Below are positions 8,909 through 19,025 of a stretch of DNA of 64,000 nt, piece by piece. Source of the stretch: Herbaspirillum huttiense. Lineage in GTDB: Bacteria; Pseudomonadota; Gammaproteobacteria; Burkholderiales; Burkholderiaceae_D. Both the position numbers and the translations under genes were made by a program. The DNA lies in contig NZ_CP037993.1 in NCBI RefSeq assembly GCF_004367745.1, forward strand, positions 3,782,001 to 3,846,000, read 5' to 3'. Position 1 is the first letter of the stretch. The number at the start of each line of letters is the position of its first letter. The notes under the pieces were generated by a model that worked only from the letters and a program-made list of their open reading frames with translations, was not told the origin of the DNA and ran no database searches.

Positions 8909-10798
8909 TTATTTCCAGTCACCGCGCAGCGCCCGGACCTGCTCCTGCAGCCCTTCCGGGCTCACGGCGTCGGGCGCAATCGGCTCACCGACCGCCAGTT
9001 CCAGCCGCGAGAACAGCCCGCGCTTGAAGGTGCGCGCCACCGGATTGCTGGGGTCGCGCGAGAACAGGCTGCCCCACAGCCCGCGCAAGGCCATGGGCAG
9101 GACCGGTACCGGGCTGCGGTCGATGATCTTCTGCACGCCGCCCTTGAAGGGATTCAATTCGCCATCGCGGGTCAGCTTGCCTTCCGGGAAGATGCACACC
9201 AGTTCACCCTCGTGCAAGGCCTGGGCGATATCGACGAAGGCCTTTTCGGTCAGCCAGGGATCTTCCTTGACCGGTGCGATCGGGATAGCCCGCACGTTGC
9301 GGAACAGCCAGGACATCACCGGAATCTTGAATATCTGGTGATCCATCACGAAACGCACCGGGCGCGGGCTGGCGGCCATGATGGCAATCGCATCGACATA
9401 ACTCACGTGATTGCACACCAGCACGGCCGGTCCTTCATCAGGAATGGCCTGGCCGTTGATGATGCGCACCCGATAAAAGGTGTGGATGAGGATCCAGGCC
9501 AGGAAGCGGATCAGGAATTCCGGCACCAGCGAGAAGATGTAGACCGCCACCACGCCGTTCATGATGGCCGTGGCCAGGAAGATCTGCGGGATCGTCAGCC
9601 CGGCCTTGAGCAACACCATCGCCACCAAGGCCGAGACCACCATGAACAGCGCATTCATGATGTTCATCCCGGCGATGGTGCGCGAGACGTGGGCCGGGTC
9701 GCAGCGGGTCTGGATGAGCGCGAACAACGGCACGATGTACAAGCCGCCGAACAGACCGATACCCAGGCAATCGAACAGGATGCGCCAGCTGCCGCCTTGC
9801 GCCAGGAAGCCGCCCAGGTCCAGCATGGCCGACGGTGTGACATAGGCCTGGCTGGCGAAATACAGCTCCAGTCCGAACACCGACAAGCCGATGGAGCCAA
9901 AGGGCACCAGCCCGATTTCCACCTTGTGCCCGGAAAGCCGCTCGCACAGCAGCGAACCGGCACCGATGCCGACCGAGAACACCGCCAGCAGCAGCACGAA
10001 GACGCTGTGGTCGCCATGCAGGTAGTTCTTCGCATAGACGGGGAATTGCGCCAGCATGATGGCCCCGTAGAACCAGAACCAGGAATTGCCCAGCAGCGAC
10101 AGGAACACCGGCCGGTTGCGGCGCGAATAACCGAGGTTGCGCACGGTCTCGGTGAAGGGATTCCAGTTCACCTTCAGGTCCGGCACCGGGGCCGGCGAAA
10201 GCGGAATGCGCAGGCTGGCCAGCCAGCCCAGCACGGCGATACCGATGGTGATCCCGGCCACCAGGTGCAGGCCCCAGGGCTTGTGCACGACCAGCACCGC
10301 ACCCAGGATTTCACCCAGCAGGATGCCGACGAAGGTGCCCATTTCGATCAGGCCATTGCCCCCGACCAGTTCCTCGCGCTTCAACTGCTGCGGCAGGTAG
10401 GCGTATTTCACCGGCCCGAACAGGGTCGAATGAACACCCATGCCAATCACGGCGGCGATCAGCAGCCACAGGTGATGCGTCATCCAGCCATAGGCGGCCA
10501 CGCACATGATGGCGATTTCGAGCAGCTTGACGAAGCGTGCCACCCGGCCCTTTTCCAGCTTGTCGGAGAGCTGGCCGGAGGTGGCCGAAAACAGGAAGAA
10601 CGGCAGGATGAACAAACCCGGGATGAGGTTGTTGAGCAAGCCCGGATCCATGTCCGTCCAGGACAGCGCGTCATAGGTGAGGATGGTCAGCAGCGCCGTC
10701 TTGAACACGTTGTCATTCAAGGCTCCCAGGAACTGGGTCCAGAAGAAGGGAGCGAAGCGCCGTTGGGAGAAGAGCGTGAACTGGCTGTTCTTTTGCAT
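8909..10798 (-). CDS. LplT-type MFS transporter fused to PlsC-type acyltransferase
   Basis: The protein has 629 aa from the ATG at 10798; a TTG two codons upstream is less likely. Residues 1–about 410 are a 12-helix MFS domain of the lysophospholipid transporter type (FLGALNDNVFKTALL near the start). Residues about 440–629 are a 1-acylglycerol-3-phosphate acyltransferase with the catalytic NHVSYVD motif (H about 461) and FPEGKL (about 536). By analogy with E. coli LplT and Aas, it would flip lyso-phospholipids inward and re-acylate them. Unlike Aas, there is no acyl-ACP synthetase domain. The gene stands alone. A functional link to the phospholipase A at 19 kb, which generates lysolipids, is an inference. 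Confidence 0.9.
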   Translation of the reverse strand: MQKNSQFTLFSQRRFAPFFWTQFLGALNDNVFKTALLTILTYDALSWTDMDPGLLNNLIPGLFILPFFLFSATSGQLSDKLEKGRVARFVKLLEIAIMCVAAYGWMTHHLWLLIAAVIGMGVHSTLFGPVKYAYLPQQLKREELVGGNGLIEMGTFVGILLGEILGAVLVVHKPWGLHLVAGITIGIAVLGWLASLRIPLSPAPVPDLKVNWNPFTETVRNLGYSRRNRPVFLSLLGNSWFWFYGAIMLAQFPVYAKNYLHGDHSVFVLLLAVFSVGIGAGSLLCERLSGHKVEIGLVPFGSIGLSVFGLELYFASQAYVTPSAMLDLGGFLAQGGSWRILFDCLGIGLFGGLYIVPLFALIQTRCDPAHVSRTIAGMNIMNALFMVVSALVAMVLLKAGLTIPQIFLATAIMNGVVAVYIFSLVPEFLIRFLAWILIHTFYRVRIINGQAIPDEGPAVLVCNHVSYVDAIAIMAASPRPVRFVMDHQIFKIPVMSWLFRNVRAIPIAPVKEDPWLTEKAFVDIAQALHEGELVCIFPEGKLTRDGELNPFKGGVQKIIDRSPVPVLPMALRGLWGSLFSRDPSNPVARTFKRGLFSRLELAVGEPIAPDAVSPEGLQEQVRALRGDWK

Positions 10799-10887
10799 GG
10801 GCAATCAGGTGAGGGAGGAAGCGCGCAGTCTGCGCCGCGCGGGTCAGGATTGGCAACAATACCAAGGGACAAGGGGCAACGGGCAAT

Positions 10888-10912
10888 AAAAAACCGCTCC
10901 AGCAGGAACGGT
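10888..10912 (-). terminator. Terminator of the CBS-domain gene
   Basis: On the minus strand ACCGTTCC-TGCT-GGAGCGGT forms an 8-bp stem with one G·U pair, followed by a T6 run. It lies about 60 bases past the stop of the CBS gene. Confidence 0.8.
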
Positions 10913-10974
10913 CATGACGGCAGCGCCTGCACCGGGCAGGCGGCTGCCAACAAAAAACGGAAAGCGCAGAGCGT

Positions 10975-11436
10975 TCAGCTGTTGCCTTCGCGCTCTTCTT
11001 CCTCGGCCGGCCAGTCGCGGATGTAGGCCTTGAGCATCTTGTTCTCGAAGCCCTGCGCATCCAGCACCGCCTTGGCCACGTCGTAGAAGGACATGACGCC
11101 CAGCACGGTACGGGCTTCCATCACCGGCACGTAGCGCGCGTGCTTTTCCAGCATGATGCGGCGCACTTCGTTGAGGTCGGTATCCGGGGTGACGGTGATG
11201 GGCGCATCGTTCATGTGCTTGCGCACGGTCGAGCCGCCCAGTTCGCCGCCGTTTTTGTGCAGCGTCAGCAGCACTTCGCGGAAGGTCAGCATGCCGACCA
11301 GGTCGCCGTATTCCATCACGACCAGCGAGCCGATGTCTTTCTCGGCCATGGCGGCGACGGCCTCCTGAATCGGGGTTTCCGGCGTGACGGTGAAGAGGAT
11401 GTTGCCTTTGACCTTGAGGATTTCAGAGACTTTCAT
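10975..11436 (-). CDS. CBS-pair domain protein
   Basis: This 153-aa soluble protein consists almost wholly of two CBS motifs, at about residues 8–60 (ETPIQEAVAAMAEKDIGSLVV) and 75–130 (DTDLNEVRRIMLEKHARYVPV, shown in part). CBS pairs bind adenosyl nucleotides and act as energy or redox sensors. Stand-alone pairs of this size are common in proteobacteria and their partner is usually unknown. It is monocistronic, with a terminator downstream and the divergent Mpo1-like gene upstream. No specific target can be named from the sequence. Confidence 0.88.
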   Translation of the reverse strand: MKVSEILKVKGNILFTVTPETPIQEAVAAMAEKDIGSLVVMEYGDLVGMLTFREVLLTLHKNGGELGGSTVRKHMNDAPITVTPDTDLNEVRRIMLEKHARYVPVMEARTVLGVMSFYDVAKAVLDAQGFENKMLKAYIRDWPAEEEEREGNS

Positions 11437-11750
11437 GATGTCGTCCTGGTTTGGTTATATGAAGCTGTTTTGACTGTAGGCGATGACGCCGGGAAAATCC
11501 AATTCATGGGGGCAACAGGATAACTGATCCTGCCCGCAACCGCAGCGGACGCCTCCTCCAGGCCCTCCTGGCGCGCTGGAAATCACATGGTACGGGCAAG
11601 GGCGACCTTTGGGCAACCCGCAAAGACGCTGCTGCGCAGTATTTCCCTGCAGAATTTACGTTTTACAGCTGAAGCTTGCTTCAGCACAAGGATTGCAAAC
11701 GGGCGCGGCCCTGACTACTCTGAAAGGGTCAGGACTCTCCGGAGAAGACC
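11437..11750. other. Divergent intergenic region, CBS gene / Mpo1-like gene
   Basis: This 314-base region lies between two divergent genes. It has two short inverted repeats: CTGAAGC-TT-GCTTCAG around 11668–11684, and CCTGAC/GTCAGG (11710–11715 and 11728–11733) in the leader of the plus-strand gene. No coding sequence is convincing. Confidence 0.4.
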
Positions 11751-12071
11751 ATGGCTGCTACCCTGCCCGAACGCCATTACGCCAGTTTCAGCGAGTTCTA
11801 TCCGACCTACCTCAGCGAGCATGCGCACCGGGTCAACCGGCAGCTGCATTTCCTGGGGTCGACGCTGGCGCTGTTGAGCCTGTTGCTGCTGCTGATCACG
11901 CACCAGTGGTGGTGGCTGGCGGTGGCGCTGTTCTGCGGCTACGGTTTTGCCTGGGTCGGGCATTTCATGGTGGAGAAGAACCAGCCGGCCACCTTCCGTC
12001 ATCCGTTCTATTCCTTCATGGGCGATTGGGTGATGTACTGGCAAATGCTCACCGGGCAGGTGTCCTTTTAG
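11751..12071 (+). CDS. DUF962/Mpo1-like membrane protein
   Basis: This 106-aa protein has two central hydrophobic helices (about residues 33–70). The family histidine motifs are present: EHAHRVNRQLHFLGS at 21–35 and GHFMVEKNQPATFRHP at about 73–88. In yeast the homologue Mpo1 is an Fe(II) dioxygenase that alpha-oxidises 2-hydroxy-palmitate. Bacterial members keep the His residues, but their substrate is not established. The start follows GGAGAAGACC. The protein sits between the divergent CBS gene and the convergent BrkB gene. Confidence 0.85.
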   Translation: MAATLPERHYASFSEFYPTYLSEHAHRVNRQLHFLGSTLALLSLLLLLITHQWWWLAVALFCGYGFAWVGHFMVEKNQPATFRHPFYSFMGDWVMYWQMLTGQVSF

Positions 12072-12123
12072 AAACCTTCATAAAAGGGCCGACAAGGGCT
12101 GATCCGGGCGCATTGGCGTCGGG

Positions 12124-13506
12124 TCAGCGCTCCCACAGACGCCGGCGCGCCTCCAGCGGCACCGCAGCGTGGGGCATGGCGGCCACGGTGGCGGCGACTT
12201 CCTCCTCGGCCACCCGCCCGGGCTGGCAATACTGCTCCAGCGACTGCGCCAGCTCGGCGTTGATGGCGTCTTCCACCCGCGCCACCAGCGCTTCTTCCTC
12301 TCCGGCCTGGGCCAGTACGGCAGGATCGAACACGAACAGGCGATACACCCGCGCCAGCTGGATGGTGCTGGGATTGGCCACCAGGGTCCAGCGATCCATG
12401 TCATCGGTGATGCGGCGGTTCCAGCCGCGACGGCTGCGGCTGCCCGACTCCGGCTTGACCGAGGCCACCCAGCCCTCTTCACTCATGCGCGCCAGCAGTT
12501 GCTGCAATTCACCCAGGCCCAGCCGGGTGGCGCGCCGCACCTCCTCCATGCTGACCACGGCCGACTCCACCCCCACGCGCGCCGCGTGCAGGAATTTCAG
12601 GACCTTGACCGCATCGATGAATTCCGCGCCCGGCGAGGGGACATGCCACCAGCGTTCATAGCGCACCACCGGCAGCGCCGCCGTCAGCAGCGCCCCGAAG
12701 AGCGTGATCATCCACATCATGTAGATCCACACCAGGAAGATCGGCAGCACCGCCACCGTGCCATAGACCATGGTGTAGGTCGGGAACTGCAGGATGTAGG
12801 CGGCGAAGAGCCGCTTGGCGATTTCCAGCCCGATACCGGCCAGCAGGCCGCCGGCGGCCGCATCGCGCCAGTCCACGGTCTGGTTGGGCACGGTGCTGTA
12901 GAGCAGCGTATAGGCCAGCGTGGAGAGCATCAGCGAGACCAGCGTATAGAAGCTCGCGCCCAGCCACGGCAGGCTCCTGACCGCGCCGCCGGTGGCGGTC
13001 GACAGATACGAGGTCACGCTGATGGAAACCCCGATCAGCAGCGGCCCCAGCGTGATGATGGCCCAGTACACCAGCACCCGCTGCACCAGCGGACGCGACT
13101 TCTTGACGCGCCAGATCTGGTTGAACACGCTCTCGATGGTGGACATGGTCAGCACCGAGGTCAGGATCAGCAGCACCCCGCCCACGGCCGAGATGCGCGC
13201 CGATTTGGCGGCGAACTGATTGAGGTAGCCGAGGATGGTGTTGGCCACGCCCTTGGGCATGAGGTTCTCGACGAAATAGGCTTCCAGCGAGGCGCGGAAG
13301 GTCGAGAACAGCGGGAAGGCCGTAAACAGCGCCAGCGCGATGGTCAGCATCGGCACCAGCGACAGGATGGTGGTGAAGGTCAGGCTGCCGGCCACTTGCG
13401 GCAGGCGATCCTCGCGCAGCCGCCGGCCGGCGAAGCGCAACAGGTCGCTGAACTGCTCACGGGTCAGACCACGCATACGGGACAAGGAAAAACGCAAAGA
13501 AGACAT
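12124..13506 (-). CDS. YihY/BrkB-family membrane protein
   Basis: The protein has 460 aa from the ATG at 13506. The family signature FREDRLPQVAGSLTFTTILS (here RLREDRLPQVAGSLTFTT) is at about residues 20–37. Six membrane segments follow to about residue 280. The C-terminal ~150 residues are soluble and Glu/Arg-rich, resembling a winged-helix/regulatory tail. Members were once mislabelled RNase BN and are now treated as inner-membrane proteins of uncertain role (BrkB, possible transporter). Upstream in-frame ATGs exist at 13572 and 13554; the chosen one gives the usual short N-terminus. Confidence 0.85.
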   Translation of the reverse strand: MSSLRFSLSRMRGLTREQFSDLLRFAGRRLREDRLPQVAGSLTFTTILSLVPMLTIALALFTAFPLFSTFRASLEAYFVENLMPKGVANTILGYLNQFAAKSARISAVGGVLLILTSVLTMSTIESVFNQIWRVKKSRPLVQRVLVYWAIITLGPLLIGVSISVTSYLSTATGGAVRSLPWLGASFYTLVSLMLSTLAYTLLYSTVPNQTVDWRDAAAGGLLAGIGLEIAKRLFAAYILQFPTYTMVYGTVAVLPIFLVWIYMMWMITLFGALLTAALPVVRYERWWHVPSPGAEFIDAVKVLKFLHAARVGVESAVVSMEEVRRATRLGLGELQQLLARMSEEGWVASVKPESGSRSRRGWNRRITDDMDRWTLVANPSTIQLARVYRLFVFDPAVLAQAGEEEALVARVEDAINAELAQSLEQYCQPGRVAEEEVAATVAAMPHAAVPLEARRRLWER

Positions 13507-13698
13507 CCGTTCGACTTCATCGGAGACGCCGCACCCGCAGATGCGCCGCCCCATCGGGGTTGAATCAGGCCGCATGACGGCGCGCAGGCTTGCTGCCGGC
13601 CAGACGACAAGTTTGGCGATTATCGCCCAAGCGGGCAGCAAAATCCCGCAAAAAGGCAAAGCAGGCCCAAAGTTTCTGCTTCCTCATGGTGCAGATGA

Positions 13699-14798
<1,100 letters not shown>

Positions 14799-14826
14799 TA
14801 CACACCGCTTCCCCACATCGATAGGG

Positions 14827-14852
14827 CGCGCCACTGCACGTGGCGCGTTTCG
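14827..14852 (+). terminator. Terminator of the quinone reductase–DUF2069 operon
   Basis: CGCGCCAC (14827–14834) and GTGGCGCG (14840–14847) form a perfect 8-bp stem with a 5-base loop, followed by TTTCGCTTTC. The candidate GTG start of the next gene at 14840 falls inside this stem, which argues for the later ATG at 14858. Confidence 0.7.
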
Positions 14853-14857
14853 CTTTC

Positions 14858-16264
14858 ATGACCGACTTTCTCGCTGCCTGCCGTACCGCCATCGGTGCTG
14901 CGCATGTCCTCACCGATGCCGCCAACACCGCCGGCTACCTGACCGACCAGCGTGGCCGCTACACCGGCCGTGCCCTGGCCGTCTTACGCCCGGCTGATAC
15001 GGCCGAAGTGGCGGCGCTGGTGCAACTGTGCGCGCACCATGGCATCCCGCTGGTGCCGCAAGGGGGCAACACCGGCCTGGTACTGGGCAGCGTGCCCGAC
15101 CAGCAAGGCAATGCCGTGGTGCTCTCGCTGCGTCGCCTGAACCGCATCCGCGCGGTGGACCCGCTCAACAATACGATGACGGTGGAAGCCGGCTGCGTGC
15201 TGCAGCACCTGCAGGAGCAGGCGGCGGCGGTGGAGCGCCTGTTCCCGCTGTCGCTGGCGGCCGAAGGCAGCTGCACCATCGGCGGCAACCTTTCCACCAA
15301 TGCCGGCGGCACCGGCGTGCTGCGCTATGGCAATACGCGCGAGCTGTGCCTGGGGCTGGAAGTGGTGACGGCCGCGGGCGAGATCATGAGCAGCCTCAAG
15401 GGCTTGCGCAAGGACAATACCGGCTACGACCTGCGCGATCTTTTCATCGGCGCGGAAGGTACTCTGGGCATCATCACCGCTGCGGTAGTGAAACTCTTCC
15501 CGCAACCGCGTGCGCAACTGACTGCACTGGTAGCGCTGCACTCCCCGGCGCAAGCGCTGCAACTGCTGCAGCAGGCGCAAGCGCGCTGTGGTTCGGCCTT
15601 GACCGGTTTCGAGCTGATGTCGCACTTCTGCCTGCAACTGGTCTGCAAGCACTTCCCCGACCAACGCCTGCCCTTCAGCCAGCCGCATCCGCAATACGTG
15701 CTGCTGGAATTGTCGGACAACGAATCCGAAGACCACGCCCGGGCGATTTTTGAAACCCTGATTGGCGAGGCCCTTGAACAGGGCTTGGTGGACGATGCCG
15801 TGATCGCCGCCTCGCTGGCCCAGTCCAAGGCCTTGTGGCGACTGCGTGAAAACATCTCGATGGCACAGGCGCACGAGGGCAAGAACATCAAGCACGACAT
15901 CTCGGTGCCGATCTCGCGCATCGCCGAATTCATGGAAGTGACCGATACCCTGGTGCAGCAGGCCGCACCGGGTTGCCGCATGGTCAGTTTCGGCCACCTG
16001 GGCGATGGCAACCTGCACTACAACGTCTCGCCGCCGGCAGGTGTACCCGATGCCGATTTCCTGGCGCGCCAGGGCGACATCAACCGCGTGGTCCATGACA
16101 GCGTGGACCGCTTCGGCGGCTCGATCTCGGCCGAGCATGGATTGGGCGCATTGAAGCGCGAAGAGATCCTGCGCTACAAGTCACCGGTGGAACTGCGCCT
16201 GATGCGCGCCATCAAGCAGGCGCTGGATCCGCAGCAATTGATGAATCCGGGCAAGGTGCTGTGA
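14858..16264 (+). CDS. FAD-binding oxidoreductase, GlcD/D-2-hydroxyglutarate dehydrogenase type
   Basis: The protein has 468 aa from the ATG at 14858. The PCMH-type FAD-binding half includes PLVPQGGNTGLVLGSV and the diphosphate-binding TIGGNLSTNAGGTGVLRYGN (about residues 140–160). The C-terminal half carries the FAD-linked oxidase cap, with SFGHLGDGNLHYN and SISAEHGLGALKRE as substrate/metal-binding histidine motifs. Such enzymes oxidise D-2-hydroxy acids (lactate, glycolate or 2-hydroxyglutarate). The exact substrate cannot be read from sequence. It is a single gene converging on the diguanylate cyclase/phosphodiesterase gene. Confidence 0.9.
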   Translation: MTDFLAACRTAIGAAHVLTDAANTAGYLTDQRGRYTGRALAVLRPADTAEVAALVQLCAHHGIPLVPQGGNTGLVLGSVPDQQGNAVVLSLRRLNRIRAVDPLNNTMTVEAGCVLQHLQEQAAAVERLFPLSLAAEGSCTIGGNLSTNAGGTGVLRYGNTRELCLGLEVVTAAGEIMSSLKGLRKDNTGYDLRDLFIGAEGTLGIITAAVVKLFPQPRAQLTALVALHSPAQALQLLQQAQARCGSALTGFELMSHFCLQLVCKHFPDQRLPFSQPHPQYVLLELSDNESEDHARAIFETLIGEALEQGLVDDAVIAASLAQSKALWRLRENISMAQAHEGKNIKHDISVPISRIAEFMEVTDTLVQQAAPGCRMVSFGHLGDGNLHYNVSPPAGVPDADFLARQGDINRVVHDSVDRFGGSISAEHGLGALKREEILRYKSPVELRLMRAIKQALDPQQLMNPGKVL

Positions 16265-16287
16265 CGCCCCTTTGAAGCAGGTATCAA

Positions 16288-16324
16288 CAAAAAGGGACGG
16301 ACGCCAGTACGAGCCGTCCGCCCC
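16288..16324 (-). terminator. Terminator of the MHYT–GGDEF–EAL gene
   Basis: On the minus strand GGACGG/CCGTCC arms, extended to GCGGACG/CGTCCGT, are followed by CTTTTTGTTG. The structure lies between the convergent FAD oxidase and cyclic-di-GMP genes and best serves the minus-strand gene. Confidence 0.6.
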
Positions 16325-16451
16325 AACCTCCCCCTCAGGAGCCTGCCTGAAACGCTCAAATTCCTTGCGTTTCCCTATGTCGTGATCTTTGCATCAAGCG
16401 CGCTTCTCCAATTCGAGGAATAGCAGGCGATGCCACAGCCAATTTGTGAAT

Positions 16452-18548
16452 TCAGGCCGCCGTCTTGTGCTCGGCGGCATGGTCGCGCATGGTCTGCAGG
16501 AACAGGTCCGGCGCCATCGGCCGTCCCAGCAGATAGCCCTGCATGGCGTCGCATCCGACCTGGTGCAGGAACTCCTGCTGGCGCTCGGTCTCCACGCCTT
16601 CGGCGACGATGCGCAGATTCAGCGTCCGCCCCAGGGCCACGATGGCCGATACGATGGCGGCATCCTCGGTGCCTTCGCTGAGGTCGCGCACGAAGCCGCG
16701 ATCGATCTTCAGTTCGTTGGCCGGCAGGCGCTTCAGGTACAGCAGGCTGGAATAGCCGGTGCCGAAATCGTCGATGGAGATCTCCACGCCCAGGTCGGCA
16801 ATCTGCTGCAGCGTCTGCAGGCTCTGCTCGGTATTGTTCATGGCAGTCGACTCGGTCACCTCCAGCGTCAGGCAGGATGGCGGCAGCTGGTGTTTCTCCA
16901 GGGCAGCACGCACCACGTCAAGCAAATGCGGATCGGCAAACTGCACCGGCGAAAGATTCACCGCAATCTTCCAGTCGGCATAGCCCAGGGTCAGCCACTC
17001 ATGCATCTGGCGACAGGCTTCATCCAGCACCCAGGCCCCGATCGAGATGATCAGGCCGGAACGCTCGGCCAGGCCGATGAACTCATCCGGCCCCACCAGT
17101 CCGCGTTGCGGATGCTGCCAGCGCAGCAGCGCCTCGGCCCCCAGCACCGGACCATCAAGCAGGCTGAACTTGGGCTGGTAGACCAGCCGGAATTGCTTGC
17201 GCTCCAACGCTACCCGCAGGTCCTGCAGCCACTGCAGCTGATGATGCGCATTGGCATTCATCGACGGTTCGAAGAAGTTGTAGCCGTTGCGGCCGGCGCG
17301 CTTGGTGTGATACATGGCGGCGTCGGCGTTGATGACCAGGTCGTGGCGCGTGGCCCCGTCCTCCGGGTAAATGGCGATGCCCACGCTGGCCGACACGCGC
17401 AGCTCCTGCTCGGCCAGGCGGAACGGCAGGTTGACCACTTCCACCAGCTTCTCGGCCACCGGCATGGCGTCTTCCGGCTGCGCCAGTTCCACCAGGATCA
17501 CGAATTCGTCGCCACCCAGCCGCGCCACGGTATCGTGTGCGCGCATGGCACCGGTCAGGCGCTGCGCCACCTCCACCAGCATGCGGTCGCCCACATGGTG
17601 GCCGAGCGAGTCGTTGATGGCCTTGAAGCCATCCAGATCCATGAACATCAGCGCGAAATGTCCCTGGCTACGTGCGGCCTTGTTGATGGCCTGGCTCAGG
17701 CGGTCTTCCAGCAGGGTGCGGTTGGGCAGCTTGGTGAGATGGTCGTGCAGCACCATCTGCGTCAATTCTTCATTGGCTTCGGCCAGCGAGCGTGCCAGCT
17801 TGGCGGTACGCGACTCCAGCCGCGCATCCAGCACCGAGGTCAGCAAGGCGATGCTCAGCACCGCCAGCGTGACCACGATGACCAGGATCGCCAGCCAGCC
17901 GGTCCCCACGCCCTCGCGTGCCGACAGGCACACCGAACCGTTGGGGAAAGTGGCGGCCGCCATGCCGGTGTAATGCATGCCGACGATGGCCACGCCCATC
18001 ACCACCGAAGCGCCGGCGCGCGCGGCTTTCACGTAAGGGGTATTGCGGCGCAGGCTGAAGGCGATCCACAGCGCTGCCGCCGATGCCGCTATGGCGATCA
18101 GGATGGAAGCGATGAACAGCACCAGGTCGTAATCGATGCCCGGCGTCATGCGCATGGCGGCCATGCCGGTGTAATGCATGCCGGCAATGCCGGTCCCCAT
18201 CAGCAAGGCGCTGCCGAACAGCCGCCGCAGCGGCAATTCGCTGCGGGTGACGATCCACAGCGCATAGCCCGAGGTGGCGATGGCGATGAGCAGCGAGAGC
18301 GTAGTGATCCAGACATCGTAGCCCAGCGCGATGGGCAGCCGGAAAGCCAGCATGCCGATGAAATGCATCGACCAGATCCCCAGTCCCATGGCCACTGCAC
18401 CGCCGGCAAGCCAGAAGCGTGCGGCACGCGAATGCAGATGGCTGGTGGTGTTGATGCGCTCGGCCATGTCCAGCGCCGTATAGGAGGCGAGGATGGCCAC
18501 CAGCAGGGAAACGACCACCAGCGGCTTGTCGTAGTTGGCGATGAGCAT
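16452..18548 (-). CDS. MHYT–GGDEF–EAL cyclic-di-GMP turnover protein
   Basis: The protein has 698 aa from the ATG at 18548. Residues 1–about 245 form a seven-helix MHYT sensor with three repeats (WSMHFIGM, AGMHYTGMAAM, VGMHYTGMAAA), proposed in the family to bind copper and sense O2, CO or NO. A GGDEF domain follows, with intact ARLGGDEF (about residue 345) and an inhibitory-site RAHD five residues before it. The EAL domain has EALLRW (about 469), NLSPVQF, EVTES, DDFGTGYSSL, KIDRGFV and AEGVETE. Both active sites look competent, so it may be bifunctional. The start is uncertain: no strong SD precedes any ATG, and the frame is open to 18707. Confidence 0.92.
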   Translation of the reverse strand: MLIANYDKPLVVVSLLVAILASYTALDMAERINTTSHLHSRAARFWLAGGAVAMGLGIWSMHFIGMLAFRLPIALGYDVWITTLSLLIAIATSGYALWIVTRSELPLRRLFGSALLMGTGIAGMHYTGMAAMRMTPGIDYDLVLFIASILIAIAASAAALWIAFSLRRNTPYVKAARAGASVVMGVAIVGMHYTGMAAATFPNGSVCLSAREGVGTGWLAILVIVVTLAVLSIALLTSVLDARLESRTAKLARSLAEANEELTQMVLHDHLTKLPNRTLLEDRLSQAINKAARSQGHFALMFMDLDGFKAINDSLGHHVGDRMLVEVAQRLTGAMRAHDTVARLGGDEFVILVELAQPEDAMPVAEKLVEVVNLPFRLAEQELRVSASVGIAIYPEDGATRHDLVINADAAMYHTKRAGRNGYNFFEPSMNANAHHQLQWLQDLRVALERKQFRLVYQPKFSLLDGPVLGAEALLRWQHPQRGLVGPDEFIGLAERSGLIISIGAWVLDEACRQMHEWLTLGYADWKIAVNLSPVQFADPHLLDVVRAALEKHQLPPSCLTLEVTESTAMNNTEQSLQTLQQIADLGVEISIDDFGTGYSSLLYLKRLPANELKIDRGFVRDLSEGTEDAAIVSAIVALGRTLNLRIVAEGVETERQQEFLHQVGCDAMQGYLLGRPMAPDLFLQTMRDHAAEHKTAA

Positions 18549-19025
18549 GGCGAAGAGTGATGCCTGTGAAAAACGGCGATTGAGCGAAGGTCGCTGAAAG
18601 GCAGGTGATTCGGTGCGCGCACGCACCGGAACGTCCCGCCCCGGCAAACAGCTTGGCAACATGGAGGACTTGTCATCAAGCTTAGGGGGCGGCGCATTGT
18701 CACACAATCAGGAAATACCCGTTGTCACAATGGCATTTTCCGTCGACCAAACCTTACCCGAACGAGGCAAACAAACAACATTTCGTGACCAACCGCATGC
18801 CAAATTGATCATTTGGTCAGGATTGCGCCTCCCAAAGGCATACGGAGGTCAGAAGATATCGATGAAATGGCAACTTTATGGAGCGCCGCTGATCTCTTGT
18901 CACGGCAGTCCGCGCATCGCCGCCCGACGTGCGCCCGGCCTCTCCCGGCCGCCCTTCGCGCCTGCACGCCACCGAACAAGCTGCAAAACGACAACAAAAC
19001 ACAACAAATCGACAACAAGGACAAC
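18549..19025. other. Divergent intergenic region, c-di-GMP gene / phospholipase gene
   Basis: This 477-base region separates two divergent genes. It contains nested inverted repeats at 18786–18819 (listed separately) and an A-rich leader with AAGGA before the phospholipase ATG. The frame of the phospholipase is open upstream to 18813 but shows no signal-peptide or domain character there. I see no other gene. Confidence 0.45.
18786..18819. promoter_or_regulatory. Nested inverted repeats, candidate operator
   Basis: TGACCAA (18786–18792) and TTGGTCA (18813–18819) are perfect inverse copies. Inside them CCAAAT-TGATC-ATTTGG (18800–18816) forms a second dyad. The site is about 210 bases upstream of the phospholipase start. 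A regulator cannot be named. Confidence 0.4.

Noticed and set aside
8864..11026. 720-codon plus-strand open frame opposite the LplT/PlsC gene
   Set aside because: It is antisense to a clear gene, Gln/His/Arg-rich and domain-free, the usual shadow frame of high-GC coding DNA.
16389..18560. 723-codon plus-strand open frame opposite the MHYT–GGDEF–EAL gene
   Set aside because: It is the antisense shadow of a gene with intact GGDEF and EAL motifs and has no coherent domain.
18813..19025. Upstream extension of the pldA frame as a longer N-terminus
   Set aside because: The extension lacks a signal peptide or homology, while the ATG at 19026 has AAGGA and begins a proper signal sequence.
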